Shown: piece after piece, positions 52,831-64,000 of the stretch
Layout: every line of letters starts with the position of its first letter
Position numbering within the stretch: position 1 is the stretch's first letter
DNA from: Mixta mediterraneensis
Lineage (GTDB): Bacteria > Pseudomonadota > Gammaproteobacteria > Enterobacterales > Enterobacteriaceae
DNA: 64,000 nucleotides
Direction: 5' to 3'
Assembly: GCF_014946725.1 (NCBI RefSeq)
Contig: NZ_JACFXY010000007.1
Location: 168,920-232,919, forward strand
Translations under genes and position numbers: made by a program
Notes under the pieces: generated by a model
What the model was told of the DNA's origin: nothing
The model's input: the letters and a program-made list of their open reading frames with translations, nothing else
The model's database searches: none

Positions 52831-53031
52831 ATGAATACAAGTGTCTGGATGGCGTTAGCTCTGGTCTTAGTGCTGGAAGGACTGGGACCGATGTTTATGC
52901 CCCGCGTCTGGCGACGTATAATTCAGTCGATGGCGCAACTGCCCGATCGCCTGCTGCATCGCTTTGGTGGAGGTTTAGTGGTCGCCGGAGTTGTGATTTA
53001 TTGTATGCTGCGGATGCGCGGCAACGTTTAA
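52831..53031 (+). CDS. yjeT: YjeT family small membrane protein (DUF2065)
   Basis: This 66-residue protein has two hydrophobic helices (residues 3-22 and 45-62) with the DUF2065 pattern MNTSVWMALALVLVLEGLGP and LHRFGGGLVVAGVVIYCMLR. It matches E. coli YjeT (65 residues). An earlier in-frame start at 52804 lies inside the hflC terminator and is rejected. It sits between hflC and purA in all E. coli-like genomes; no function is known. Confidence 0.92.
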   Translation: MNTSVWMALALVLVLEGLGPMFMPRVWRRIIQSMAQLPDRLLHRFGGGLVVAGVVIYCMLRMRGNV

Positions 53032-53194
53032 CACCGGGCATCCTGTCGCCTAAATAGTGGTTTTAAGGCGCGCTCCCCCCAACATGTTGTAGTGATCAAA
53101 ACGCAGGCAAAAAAGCGCGCAATCGTATGCTAAAAGAGCTGAAAGCGGTTGGATCAGATGGTAGAATCCATTTTTAAGCAATCGGTGATTTTGA

Positions 53195-54496
<1,302 letters not shown>

Positions 54497-54503
54497 TCAC
54501 GCA

Positions 54504-54530
54504 AAGGCCGGCCAATGTCCGGCCTTTTTG
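54504..54530 (+). terminator. Terminator after purA
   Basis: AAGGCCGG-CCAATGT-CCGGCCTT is followed by TTTG just after the stop codon. Confidence 0.85.
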
Positions 54531-54716
54531 CTAACCCGCTCTTTGACCATTCATCTACCTTTCGCTTACCAAATCGCCTTCTGGTTTAAAAAAACACACA
54601 GCCGTTCGGACTCTGGTTTATCATCTTACGTAATTATGTAGTGAACCGGTTTCACAGCGAAATCCTTCGCGAGGCGAGCGAATCTATGTCACTTATGATG
54701 CTTCACCGAGGTAAAC

Positions 54717-55160
54717 GTGCAGCTGACAAGTTTTACTGATTATGGTCTGCGCGCCTTGATCTACATGGCGACCTTGCCTGAAGGCAAACTGACAAGTATT
54801 ACCGAGGTAAGCGATATTTACGGCGTGTCGCGCAACCATATGGTCAAAATAATCAACCAGTTAAGCCGTGCGGGTTTTGTGGCGACAACACGCGGGAAAA
54901 ATGGCGGTATTCGTCTTGGCATGCATGCCCGGCAAATCATTCTGGGTGAAGTCGTCCGCAAAATGGAGCCGCTACAATTAGTAGATTGTGGCGCATGTTC
55001 TATTACGCCAGCTTGCCGTTTAAAGAAAGTACTTAACGATGCGGTGCAGTTGTTTTTACGGGAACTGGATGGCTACACACTGGCGGATCTTGTCGAAGGT
55101 AATACCCCTTTATATGAAATCATATTGTCCGAACCGCCGGTGGCAATAAATATTAAATGA
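54717..55160 (+). CDS. nsrR: Nitric oxide-sensing repressor NsrR
   Basis: NsrR is an Rrf2-family repressor whose iron-sulfur cluster is destroyed by nitric oxide, which derepresses hmp and related genes. The 147 residues start at GTG 54717, with GAGG six bases before ([20 protein letters not shown]). The winged helix carries [20 protein letters not shown] and [12 protein letters not shown]. The three cluster cysteines are in [14 protein letters not shown], spaced C-X2-C-X5-C; E. coli NsrR has C-X4-C-X5-C, so two residues are missing in the cluster loop. It is followed by rnr after 16 bp, as in E. coli. Confidence 0.95.
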   Translation: MQLTSFTDYGLRALIYMATLPEGKLTSITEVSDIYGVSRNHMVKIINQLSRAGFVATTRGKNGGIRLGMHARQIILGEVVRKMEPLQLVDCGACSITPACRLKKVLNDAVQLFLRELDGYTLADLVEGNTPLYEIILSEPPVAINIK

Positions 55161-55176
55161 CATCGGAGGAACCGCT

Positions 55177-57612
55177 ATGTCAAAAGATCCTTATCAGGAT
55201 AGAGAAGCTGAAAAATACGAAAATCCTATTCCAAGTCGGGAATTTATTCTGGCGCTGCTAGAAAAACGTGAAAAACCAGCCAGCCGCGATGAGCTGGCAC
55301 AAGAAATGAATTTGCAGGAAGAAGAACATTTAGAAGCACTGCGTCGCCGACTACGCGCTATGGAACGTGATGGGCAGTTAGTGTTTACTCGCCGTCAGTG
55401 TTATGCGCTGCCTGAACGCCTTGATTTGCTGCGTGGCAAAGTAATCGGCCACCGTGACGGATATAGTTTTCTGCGCGCAGAAGGCCAAAAAGATGATTTG
55501 TACCTTTCCGCTGAACAGATGAAGTTCTGCATGCATGGCGATGTCATTCTTGCTCAGCCTTTAGGTGCCGATCGCAAGGGGCGTCGCGAAGCGCGTGTGG
55601 TTCGCGTACAGGAACCGCGTAATAATCAAATTGTCGGTCGCTACTTCACCGATGCAGGGGCCGGTTTTGTTGTGCCAGACGATAGTCGCCTGAGTTTCGA
55701 TATTCTTATCCCGCCAGAAGAAACCATGAATGCCCGTATGGGCTCGGTGGTCGTGGTTGAGCTGATGCAGCGCCCGACGCGTCGTACCAAAGCCATTGGT
55801 AAAATAGCCGAAATCCTTGGCGATGATATGGGAACCAGCCTTGCCGTCGATATGGCACTGCGCACCCATGAAATCCCTCACAGCTGGCCGCCAGAAGTTG
55901 AGCAGCAGGTCAGCAGGCTCAGCGAAGTCGTGCCAGAAGAAGCGAAAGCAGGCCGCGTTGATTTGCGTCAGCTGCCTTTAGTCACCATTGATGGCGAAGA
56001 TGCGCGTGATTTTGATGATGCTGTTTACTGTGAGAAAAAGCGCGGCGGCGGCTGGCGTTTATGGGTGGCGATCGCCGATGTGAGCTATTACGTGCGTCCA
56101 GGCACCCCGCTGGATAATGAGGCGCACCAGCGTGGAACCTCGGTTTACTTCCCTTCGCAAGTTGTGCCGATGCTGCCAGAAGTGCTCTCCAACGGGCTAT
56201 GTTCGCTAAATCCACAGGTTGATCGACTCTGTATGGTGTGTGAAATGACGGTCTCGGCGAAAGGCAAACTGACCGGCTTTAAGCATTACGAAGCGGTAAT
56301 GAATTCCCATGCGCGTCTGACTTACACCAAAGTGTGGAATATTCTTCAGGGCAACCCGGAACTGCGTGAGCAATACGCGCCGCGGGTAAAAGAACTGGAA
56401 GAGCTACACAACATGTATAAGGCGCTGGAAGCGGCACGTGAAGAGCGCGGCGGCATCTCGTTCGAAACGGAAGAAGCCCGGTTTATCTTTAATGCCGAGC
56501 GCCGTATCGAACGTGTAGAGCGTACTTCACGCAACGATGCGCACAAGCTGATCGAAGAATGTATGATTTTGGCGAATATCGCCTCCGCGCGTTTCGTTGA
56601 GAAAAATGAAGAACCTGCGCTATTCCGCGATCACGATCGCCCCAGCGACGACAGCATTAAAGGTTTCCGCACCGTATTAAACGAGCTGGGACTGAGCCTG
56701 TCGGGTGGAAATAAACCGCAACCCATTGATTACGCTGACTTGTTAACCGAGGTGGCCGATCGCCCGGATGCGGAAATGCTGCAAACCATGCTGCTGCGTT
56801 CAATGAAACAGGCGGTTTACGATCCAGAAAACCGGGGACACTTCGGCCTGGCGCTGGCGTCTTACGCTCACTTTACCTCGCCAATTCGCCGTTACCCGGA
56901 CTTACTGCTGCACCGCGCCATTAAATATCTGCTGGCAAAAGAGCGGGGCGAAGTGAAAGGGCTGACCACCGAAACCGGCGGTTATCACTACGATATGCAA
57001 CAAATGTTGCAGCTGGGCCAGCACTGTTCCTTAACTGAGCGTCGCGCAGACGAAGCGACACGCGACGTTGCGGACTGGCTGAAATGTGACTTTATGCAGG
57101 ACCAGGTCGGTAACGTCTTTAATGGTGTGATTTCCAGCGTGACCGGTTTTGGCTTCTTTGTGCGCCTCAACGATCTCTTCATTGATGGCCTGGTCCATGT
57201 CTCAACGCTGGATAATGATTACTATCGTTTTGACCCCGTTGGGCAGCGTTTGATCGGCGAATCCGGCGGTCGGACTTATCGCCTGGGCGATGCGGTAGAA
57301 GTGCGTGTTGAGGCCGTGCACATGGACGAACGCAAAATTGACTTCGCGTTGATTTCCAGCGCGCGTCAGCCGCGTGGCGCAGGTAAAACCGCACGCGATC
57401 GAACAAAACGGGAAGGGAAGGCGCCGCCGAAGCGTCGCCGTGAAGCCAGTAAAAAAACCAACTTCGAGCCGGATTCGGCTTTCCGCAGTGACAAGAAAAA
57501 GCCTGCCACTGCCAGGAACGAGAAAAAAAGTAAAAAAGTCTCGGAGAAAACCCGTAAAATCGCCGCCGCCACTAAGGCTAAGCGCGCCGCGAAGAAGGCG
57601 AAGCCTGCCTGA
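55177..57612 (+). CDS. rnr: Ribonuclease R
   Basis: RNase R is a 3'-5' exoribonuclease that degrades structured RNA, takes part in tmRNA-linked decay of faulty mRNA and rises in cold and stationary phase. The 811 residues have an N-terminal helix-turn-helix-like domain (about 20-85), two cold-shock domains (about 85-230), and the RNB catalytic domain with [20 protein letters not shown], whose aspartates bind magnesium. An S1 domain (about 645-728, [20 protein letters not shown]) and a Lys/Arg-rich tail follow, the latter important for structured substrates. It is probably co-transcribed with nsrR and rlmB. Confidence 0.98.
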   Translation: MSKDPYQDREAEKYENPIPSREFILALLEKREKPASRDELAQEMNLQEEEHLEALRRRLRAMERDGQLVFTRRQCYALPERLDLLRGKVIGHRDGYSFLRAEGQKDDLYLSAEQMKFCMHGDVILAQPLGADRKGRREARVVRVQEPRNNQIVGRYFTDAGAGFVVPDDSRLSFDILIPPEETMNARMGSVVVVELMQRPTRRTKAIGKIAEILGDDMGTSLAVDMALRTHEIPHSWPPEVEQQVSRLSEVVPEEAKAGRVDLRQLPLVTIDGEDARDFDDAVYCEKKRGGGWRLWVAIADVSYYVRPGTPLDNEAHQRGTSVYFPSQVVPMLPEVLSNGLCSLNPQVDRLCMVCEMTVSAKGKLTGFKHYEAVMNSHARLTYTKVWNILQGNPELREQYAPRVKELEELHNMYKALEAAREERGGISFETEEARFIFNAERRIERVERTSRNDAHKLIEECMILANIASARFVEKNEEPALFRDHDRPSDDSIKGFRTVLNELGLSLSGGNKPQPIDYADLLTEVADRPDAEMLQTMLLRSMKQAVYDPENRGHFGLALASYAHFTSPIRRYPDLLLHRAIKYLLAKERGEVKGLTTETGGYHYDMQQMLQLGQHCSLTERRADEATRDVADWLKCDFMQDQVGNVFNGVISSVTGFGFFVRLNDLFIDGLVHVSTLDNDYYRFDPVGQRLIGESGGRTYRLGDAVEVRVEAVHMDERKIDFALISSARQPRGAGKTARDRTKREGKAPPKRRREASKKTNFEPDSAFRSDKKKPATARNEKKSKKVSEKTRKIAAATKAKRAAKKAKPA

Positions 57613-57686
57613 CGTGTGCCTCTGCCCTTTCTCGCTTGAGCGAGGGCGGTTTATCATCCATTCATTTCTAACCACTGAGCAGATCG

Positions 57687-58421
57687 ATGAGCGAAATAAT
57701 TTTTGGTATCCATGCCGTGCAGGCGCTGCTGGAACGCGATCCACAACGTTTCCAGGAAGTCTTTATTCTCAAAGGCCGCGACGATCGTCGCCTGCAACCG
57801 CTGGTAACCGCGCTGGAAGCTCAGGGAATCGTCATTCAACTGGCAAACCGTCAATGGCTCGACAGCCAGGTTGAAGGGGGTGTGCATCAGGGCATCGTGG
57901 CTCGCGTCAAGCCGGGTCGTCAGTATCAGGAAGGCGATCTGCCGGATTTGCTACACAGCCTGGAAAAACCATTTTTACTGGTGCTGGATGGCGTTACCGA
58001 TCCCCACAATCTTGGCGCCTGTTTGCGTAGCGCCGATGCGGCAGGCGTGCATGCGGTCATCGTACCGAAAGATCGCTCCGCCACGCTCAATGCAACGGCG
58101 AAAAAAGTCGCCAGTGGTGCCGCAGAAAATGTGCCGTTAATTCGCGTTACCAACCTGGCGCGTACGTTGCGTTTGTTGCAGGAGTACAATATTTGGGTGG
58201 TGGGAACCGCCGGCGAAGCCGATCATACCCTGTATCAAAGCAAAATGACTGGTCCAATGGCACTGGTGATGGGCGCTGAAGGTGAAGGTATGCGCCGCCT
58301 AACGCGTGAACACTGCGATGAGCTAATCAGCATTCCCATGGCGGGTAGCGTTTCTTCGCTGAACGTGTCGGTGGCAACCGGCGTTTGTCTGTTTGAAGCG
58401 GTGCGCCAGCGCAGCCTGTAA
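57687..58421 (+). CDS. rlmB: 23S rRNA 2'-O-methyltransferase RlmB
   Basis: RlmB methylates G2251 of 23S rRNA in the peptidyl-transferase P loop, using S-adenosylmethionine. The 244 residues have an N-terminal L30e-like RNA-binding domain ([20 protein letters not shown]) and a C-terminal SPOUT knot. The knot motifs are [39 protein letters not shown] and [20 protein letters not shown]. It lies 75 bp after rnr. The yjfIJKLM-yjfC block that follows rlmB in E. coli is absent; the aidB remnant comes next. Confidence 0.98.
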   Translation: MSEIIFGIHAVQALLERDPQRFQEVFILKGRDDRRLQPLVTALEAQGIVIQLANRQWLDSQVEGGVHQGIVARVKPGRQYQEGDLPDLLHSLEKPFLLVLDGVTDPHNLGACLRSADAAGVHAVIVPKDRSATLNATAKKVASGAAENVPLIRVTNLARTLRLLQEYNIWVVGTAGEADHTLYQSKMTGPMALVMGAEGEGMRRLTREHCDELISIPMAGSVSSLNVSVATGVCLFEAVRQRSL

Positions 58422-58519
58422 TTTCTGTTGGCGTGATCGCCGCCACAAAAAAGTTTCTGTACCAGGCATAACTGCGCATCGCTCCCATAATTAGGGAGTA
58501 AATTCCGTGAGGAGTGGTT

Positions 58520-59676
58520 ATGACCTGGACAACCCACACCGTATTTAATCAGCCGCAACCCCTCAGCAACAGCAATTTATTCCTTTCCGATACGCCATTA
58601 TGCGAAGCACTGTTACGCGAAGGCGGTGAATGGGATCGCGAATGGCTGGCTTCGGTTGGTTTGCAACTTGGCAGCGCTGAATCGCTGGAGCTGGGAAGAT
58701 TAGCTAACGCCGAGCCACCCGAACTGCTGCGTTACGATGCACGTGGTGCGCGTTTAGATGAAGTGCGTTTTCATCCTGCATGGCACTTACTGATGCAGGG
58801 CGTTTGCGCCAGTCGTTTGCACAATCTCACCTGGCAGCCAGATGTACGGGAACGTGCCAGCGTGGCGCGTGCGGCGCGCTTTATTCTCCATGCGCAAGTG
58901 GAAGCCGGAACGCTTTGTCCGGTGACGATGACGCATGCCGCGATCCCTTTATTACAAACTTACCTTCCTGCCGCGTTTGAAGGCTGGTTCGATCCGCTGC
59001 TGAGCGATCGTTACGACACGCATGCGCAACCCGGCGAGCAAAAGCGTGGTTTACTCATTGGCATGGGGATGACAGAAAAGCAGGGCGGCAGCGATGTTAT
59101 AAGCAACACCACGCGAGCCGAACCGCTGGGCGTGCGCGAGCCTGGTCACAGCCTGCTCAGGAACACGAGGTGAGGTTTGCTCGCCTGTTTACGCCCGCCG
59201 CGAAATATGGCATTTGCAAAGCGGGTATGCCGTTTGTCGCCGAAGCGATGGAGACATTAGGCGGAATTGGCTATTGCGAAGGAAGCGAACTGCCCCGGCT
59301 GTATCGTGACATGCCGGTCAATAGCATCTGGGAAGGCGCTGGCAATGTGATGTGCCTGGATGTACTGCGAGTGCTGACAAAGCAATCTGACATTATTGAG
59401 ATGCTGAATCAGGAGTTCGATGCGGTAAAAGGCAGTAACCGACACTTTGATGCGCGCTGGCGACAACTTAAGCTGAAATTGGGCAAAGCTCAGGAAACGC
59501 AAGCGCGTGACCTTACGCAGAACCTGCTGCAACTGGCAACCGGTGCGCAGCTGCTGAAATATGCTGAGCCGCCAATAGCGGATGCGTGGTGTCGCCAGTG
59601 GCTGGATCAGCGCGGAACACGGCCTTTAGACAGCGCGCTGACCAACCGTTTACTGCTGCGTGCGAGCGGCGGGTAA
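58520..59676 (+). pseudogene. aidB: aidB remnant with internal deletion
   Basis: AidB is an acyl-CoA-dehydrogenase-like flavoprotein induced by alkylation damage. The N-terminal frame (MTWTTHTVFNQPQPLSNSNL to QGGSDVISNTTRAEPLG) ends at a stop at 59171. The C-terminal frame already reads RARAWSQPAQEHEVRFARLF from about 59131, which aligns with E. coli LARAWDRRADAKEALWARLF. So roughly residues 212-375 of the 541-residue protein (about 500 bp) are deleted and the frame is shifted. The lost part includes much of the FAD- and substrate-binding core. The C-terminal piece could be translated from GTG 59170 but would not be active. The 3' end overlaps bsmA. Confidence 0.93.
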
Positions 59677-59976
59677 CGCACCATATAACGTCGCCGTGGC
59701 GTACCATAAACCGGGCATCACCGTTTCATCTATCATTACAAATTGATAGTAAACCGCGCCAGCCTGGTTCGCTCGCGCGGCAATTTCACGTTCCGCATCA
59801 TCCGGCGAACCGCGCACGCTGACGCTAAGGGTGCCCATTTTCGGCAAGCCATAGGTTTGCGCACGCGTAATTTCCTGCGAATGGCGAGTTGGTGCCGGTG
59901 GGGCTTCCGGCGTGGTCTGAAAGGCCGAACAGCCGCTGAGCAGCAGACTTACAGCCAGAAAAAAAGCGTAACGCAT
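59650..59976 (-). CDS. bsmA: Biofilm peroxide-resistance lipoprotein BsmA
   Basis: BsmA (YjfO) is a DUF1471 lipoprotein tied to peroxide and acid tolerance of biofilms. The 108-residue precursor has a lipoprotein signal with lipobox LLSGC (MRYAFFLAVSLLLSGCSAFQ, lipid-modified Cys at 16). A Pro/Ala linker follows, then the DUF1471 domain (GLPKMGTLSVSVRGSPDDAE; GLWYATATLY). The C-terminus extends about ten residues past the E. coli end and overlaps the aidB remnant by 27 bp on the opposite strand. The nearby yhcN cluster encodes distant relatives. Confidence 0.92.
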   Translation of the reverse strand: MRYAFFLAVSLLLSGCSAFQTTPEAPPAPTRHSQEITRAQTYGLPKMGTLSVSVRGSPDDAEREIAARANQAGAVYYQFVMIDETVMPGLWYATATLYGALPAARTQQ

Positions 59977-60564
59977 GGCGAATCCTTAATCGGGACGATG
60001 ATCTGAGTGTATGCTACTGTCCCGATAGCGAGCACAACTTAAGGTAAAAATGCTGGCTGCGTTAAAGGGTGACCCGCTTGACGCAGGATTTGCGCAGTGC
60101 TTTCTGCGGGTGCCACTCAATCGCTGCTCTGATGCAGCCTGGCTGGTTTGATTTATGACCTATCTGCTGGTCAATTCCCAACGCCAGTTGCTATGCGATA
60201 ACGTTAAACTTTCTTGATGCCTGAACCTGCTCACTATGGGTCGCAATGTGCGTCATCGCTTCGCGCGATTGCGCCGCCAGGATATGGCCTGTAGCAACCA
60301 TGCTGATGGAGTTGCAAGCAGACCCTCTCTTTGGCTGCCTGCGCCAGTGTCTGTACTTCCACAGCAACGTCAGATGTCAGGCCGTGGAGCGAGAGTGGCT
60401 TCATCACTGACCTCCGCATCAAATCAGGCGGATACAACATCAACGGCAGACAGCAGGAAAAGCGTAGCGTGATGATTATTCCATCAAAATGTGAACCGGC
60501 TCGCATTTCCATCGACAGAACGTACACTTGACTGGCAGGTTTTGAACTTCACTCAGGAGGGAAC
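59977..60564. other. 588-bp region between bsmA and yjfP, no supported gene
   Basis: Short open frames exist on both strands, the longest 97 codons on the minus strand (60234-60527), but none has a good ribosome-binding site together with recognisable protein. A minus-strand stretch reads AVEVQTLAQAAKE, loosely like a chemotaxis-receptor signalling helix, then breaks into another frame (HILAAQSREAMTHIATHSEQ). It could be a decayed gene fragment. The end of the region must hold the yjfP promoter; AGGAGGG precedes the yjfP start. Confidence 0.4.
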
Positions 60565-61314
60565 ATGATTGAACTCACCACGGAAACGCTGGCTGGTATC
60601 GAATGCATTCACGCGACGCCCACGGGTCAGCGTCACGCCAGGCTACCGACCGTGCTGTTTTACCACGGTTTTACCTCATCAAAAGAAGTGTATGCCTATT
60701 TTGCTGTGGCATTAGCCCAGGCTGGCTTTCGTGCGGTGATGCCAGATGCGAATATGCACGGCGCGCGCTATAGCGGGAATGCAGAATACCGTCTGAGTCA
60801 TTTCTGGGACATTCTGAAACAGAATATTGATGAAGTCCCGCTGCTTGAAGCGGCACTGCGCGAGAAAGATCTGATTGCTGATGAACGCTTCGCGGTTGCT
60901 GGCGCATCAATGGGCGGCATGACGGCGCTCGGGGCGATGGTGCGCTATCCACAGATTCACAGCGTCGCCTGTATGATGGGGTCAGGCTATTTTATGCAGC
61001 TCAGCCATACGCTTTTTCCGCCGCTGGTGGCGCGTACGCCTGAACAAAAGACGCAGTTTGCCGAGCGTATGGCACCGCTGGCCAGTTACGATCCTTGCGC
61101 TCAGTTAGAAAAGCTGGCTAATCGTCCGCTGCTGCTGTGGCATGGCGAAGCGGATGAAGTAGTGCCTTTTGCCGAAACGACACGGCTCGACAAAGTGCTG
61201 CGTGAGCAAGGGCTGGACGCCCATCTGACCTCGCTGTCCGAAAAGCACATTGGCCACAAAATTACCCCTTCCGGCCTGACTGCTCTGGTGAGTTTCTTTA
61301 AGCATCAACTGTAA
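60565..61314 (+). CDS. yjfP: Esterase YjfP (alpha/beta hydrolase)
   Basis: YjfP is a small alpha/beta-hydrolase with carboxylesterase activity on short acyl esters in E. coli; it has also been linked to sugar-ester detoxification. The 249 residues show the oxyanion region VLFYHGFTSSKEVYAYFAVA, the nucleophile elbow GASMGGMTALG (Ser near residue 115), the acid in LLLWHGEADEVVPFAET and the C-terminal His in SEKHIGHKITPSG. All catalytic residues are present. In E. coli the ula ascorbate genes follow it; here they are missing. Confidence 0.94.
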   Translation: MIELTTETLAGIECIHATPTGQRHARLPTVLFYHGFTSSKEVYAYFAVALAQAGFRAVMPDANMHGARYSGNAEYRLSHFWDILKQNIDEVPLLEAALREKDLIADERFAVAGASMGGMTALGAMVRYPQIHSVACMMGSGYFMQLSHTLFPPLVARTPEQKTQFAERMAPLASYDPCAQLEKLANRPLLLWHGEADEVVPFAETTRLDKVLREQGLDAHLTSLSEKHIGHKITPSGLTALVSFFKHQL

Positions 61315-61353
61315 ACGTAACGGGCTGGCAGCACACAGCCAGCCCGTTACGTT
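61314..61353. terminator. Perfect 16-bp hairpin between yjfP and a convergent small gene
   Basis: AACGTAACGGGCTGGC (61314-61329) and its exact complement (61338-61353) enclose an 8-nt loop. It touches the yjfP stop and lies 8 bp from the end of the convergent small gene, so it is probably a bidirectional terminator. There is no real U-tract on either side. Confidence 0.65.
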
Positions 61354-61360
61354 AAGAGCA

Positions 61361-61564
61361 TTACCACGGGTTTGATTGCCGTTCCGCCGCGTTATTGCTG
61401 CTGGCGTGGCGATTGTCCGGCGCATCCAGTCGGTTAACGTAAATATAGCCTGAAGCCGCTTTGCTACTGTTACTTCTCATCTGCTGCGCACAGTCAGCAT
61501 GGCTGGCAAGAGCGGGTGGAGACAGGAAGAGACCCAGTAAAGTGGCGATGACGAACGCTTTCAT
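61361..61564 (-). CDS. Small secreted protein of unknown function
   Basis: I do not recognise this 67-residue protein. It begins with a clear signal peptide (MKAFVIATLLGLFLSPPALA, likely cut after ALA or ALAS). A hydrophilic mature part of about 45 residues follows, with one Cys (SHADCAQQMRSNSSKAASGY) and many Ser, Asn, Ala and Arg. GAGGAGT lies seven to eight bases before the start, a good ribosome-binding site. The hairpin at its 3' end and the signal peptide support a real gene. It lies where E. coli has ula genes. A periplasmic location is inferred. Confidence 0.7.
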   Translation of the reverse strand: MKAFVIATLLGLFLSPPALASHADCAQQMRSNSSKAASGYIYVNRLDAPDNRHASSNNAAERQSNPW

Positions 61565-62336
<772 letters not shown>

Positions 62337-62342
62337 TCCATC

Positions 62343-62892
<550 letters not shown>

Positions 62893-62918
62893 TCGGCCGC
62901 TGTCCATAACGACTTTAA

Positions 62919-63380
<462 letters not shown>

Positions 63381-63400
63381 TTTATTACTGAGCAATGCAG

Positions 63401-63430
63401 AAACGCCGGCCTGTGCCGGCGTTTTTGTTT
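63401..63430 (+). terminator. Terminator after rplI
   Basis: AAACGCCGGC-CTGT-GCCGGCGTTT is followed by TTGTTT. It overlaps the 3' end of the convergent ytfB remnant and may serve both. Confidence 0.88.
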
Positions 63431-63873
63431 ATTGCGCGCGGATAAAACTGCCATCCGGCTGACGGGTAAATAACACCGGGCCATTTGCGCTAACGACGGT
63501 TAATCCTGTCACCACACCTTGCGCGTCCTGCCGAATCTTCACCTGCTGTCCACTCTGTAATGCACTTAGCGGCTGATCGCTACCTTCCACGCGCGCCATA
63601 GCAAACACATCATTTACCGGTAAGCTATTATCGCGAAACAGCTGCGCCAGCGTTTGACCCGATGCGACGGTATAACTGCGCCATGTGCCTTGTGAATCGC
63701 TTTTCGGCGGGGTTTGGGTTTGCGCGGACTGCTGAGAAGGCGGCGGATTGTTATCATAAATATCCGCCTGCATGGGCCCGTCTTTTCCTGTTTCGGTAGA
63801 AGGTGTAGCCGGGCGTTCAACCGGATACTGGGGCGTGTCCGAAGGCCAGAGAAACGCTAACAGCATCACCAGC
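63429..63873 (-). pseudogene. ytfB: ytfB (OapA-like) truncated by an IS21-family element
   Basis: YtfB is an inner-membrane-anchored periplasmic protein with a C-terminal OapA/LysM-like glycan-binding domain, linked to cell division. The conserved C-terminus is intact: TWRSYTVASGQTLAQLFRDN, QVKIRQDAQGVVTGLTV and VLFTRQPDGSFIRAQ. The frame runs upstream to LVMLLAFLWPSD, part of the transmembrane anchor (E. coli VVGFLLPSDD), and then meets the IS end at 63874. The N-terminal cytoplasmic part and most of the membrane helix (about 45 residues) are missing. Remaining starts (63869) would give a protein lacking a proper anchor. Confidence 0.9.
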
Positions 63874-64000
63874 TGTCGCTACCGATGTAAAACTGGCCCA
63901 CCTGCCGATGTAAATCTGACCCACCTAGGGTAAAAATGGCAGTTTTAAGGCACTGCCAATGATGACATTGGAGACCAGAGTGGAGATTAGTGTTTTACAC
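63874..64000 (+). mobile_element. IS21-family insertion sequence, left end (partial)
   Basis: The end starts TGTCGCTACCGATGTAAAAC and contains two near-copies of CCGATGTAAA.CTG.CCCACC (about 63881-63903 and 63904-63926), the multiple terminal repeats typical of IS21 ends. istA begins inside at 63959. The right end and istB lie outside the window. Confidence 0.85.
63959..64000 (+). CDS. istA: IstA transposase of the IS21-family element, first 14 codons
   Basis: Only MMTLETRVEISVLH is visible before the window ends. This matches the usual IstA opening (M-TLETRVEI--LH) that leads into its helix-turn-helix. IstA is the DDE transposase that works with the AAA+ ATPase IstB. The identity rests on 14 residues plus the typical IS21 end upstream. 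Either of two consecutive ATG codons could be the start. Confidence 0.75.
   Translation, partial: MMTLETRVEISVLH

Overview
The window is chromosomal DNA of a gamma-proteobacterium of the order Enterobacterales. Nearly every protein aligns from memory, almost residue for residue, with an Escherichia coli counterpart (Fis, AccC, MreB, MutL, Hfq, PurA, RpsR and others), and gene order follows two E. coli neighbourhoods. Differences from E. coli suggest an Erwiniaceae-type genome (Pantoea/Erwinia-like): a type II dehydroquinase aroQ in front of accBC, msrPQ beside it, an aldehyde dehydrogenase after aaeXAB, three yhcN paralogues, and no ula or yjfIJKLM genes. The genus is an inference. Three insertion sequences of different families (IS66, IS5/IS427-like, IS21) and three broken genes (csrD, aidB, ytfB) point to a genome with active IS elements and some gene decay.

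Layout. 1-2071: 3' part of an IS66 element (tnpC partial, tnpB, tnpA). 2273-10909, minus strand: fis/dusB, prmA-panF-yhdT, accC-accB-aroQ, msrQ-msrP. 11201-14011: csrD, interrupted by an 869-bp IS and also frameshifted. 14322-24556, plus strand: mreBCD-maf(yhdE)-rng-yhdP-tldD. 24590-28853: aaeR and divergent aaeXAB. 28966-31794: aldehyde dehydrogenase, the barstar-like gene yhcO and three yhcN-type genes. 32285-34126: argR divergent from mdh.

At about 34,140 the order jumps from the E. coli 72-74 min neighbourhood to the 94-95 min neighbourhood. 34178-39558: mscM-psd and rsgA on the minus strand. 39675-40655: orn and three tRNA-Gly(GCC) genes. 40656-41002: an AT-rich intergenic stretch with three perfect DnaA boxes plus one near-match, in the position of E. 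coli datA. 41003-54496: queG divergent from nnr-tsaE-amiB-mutL-miaA-hfq-hflX-hflK-hflC, then yjeT and purA. 54717-58421: nsrR-rnr-rlmB. 58520-61564: aidB remnant, bsmA, yjfP and a small secreted protein gene. 61941-63380: the ribosomal operon rpsF-priB-rpsR-rplI. The window ends in ytfB, cut by an IS21-family element at 63874.

Most content is housekeeping: cell shape (mre), fatty acid initiation (acc), phospholipid synthesis (psd), RNA processing and modification (rng, orn, rnr, rlmB, miaA, dusB, queG, tsaE), ribosome assembly and repair (rsgA, hflX, ribosomal proteins), mismatch repair (mutL) and stress control (hfq, hflKC, nsrR, msrPQ). I found no defence system, CRISPR array or biosynthetic cluster. 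The most interesting non-coding signal is the datA-like DnaA-box cluster; the most interesting coding signals are the decayed genes and the extended IS66 TnpA.
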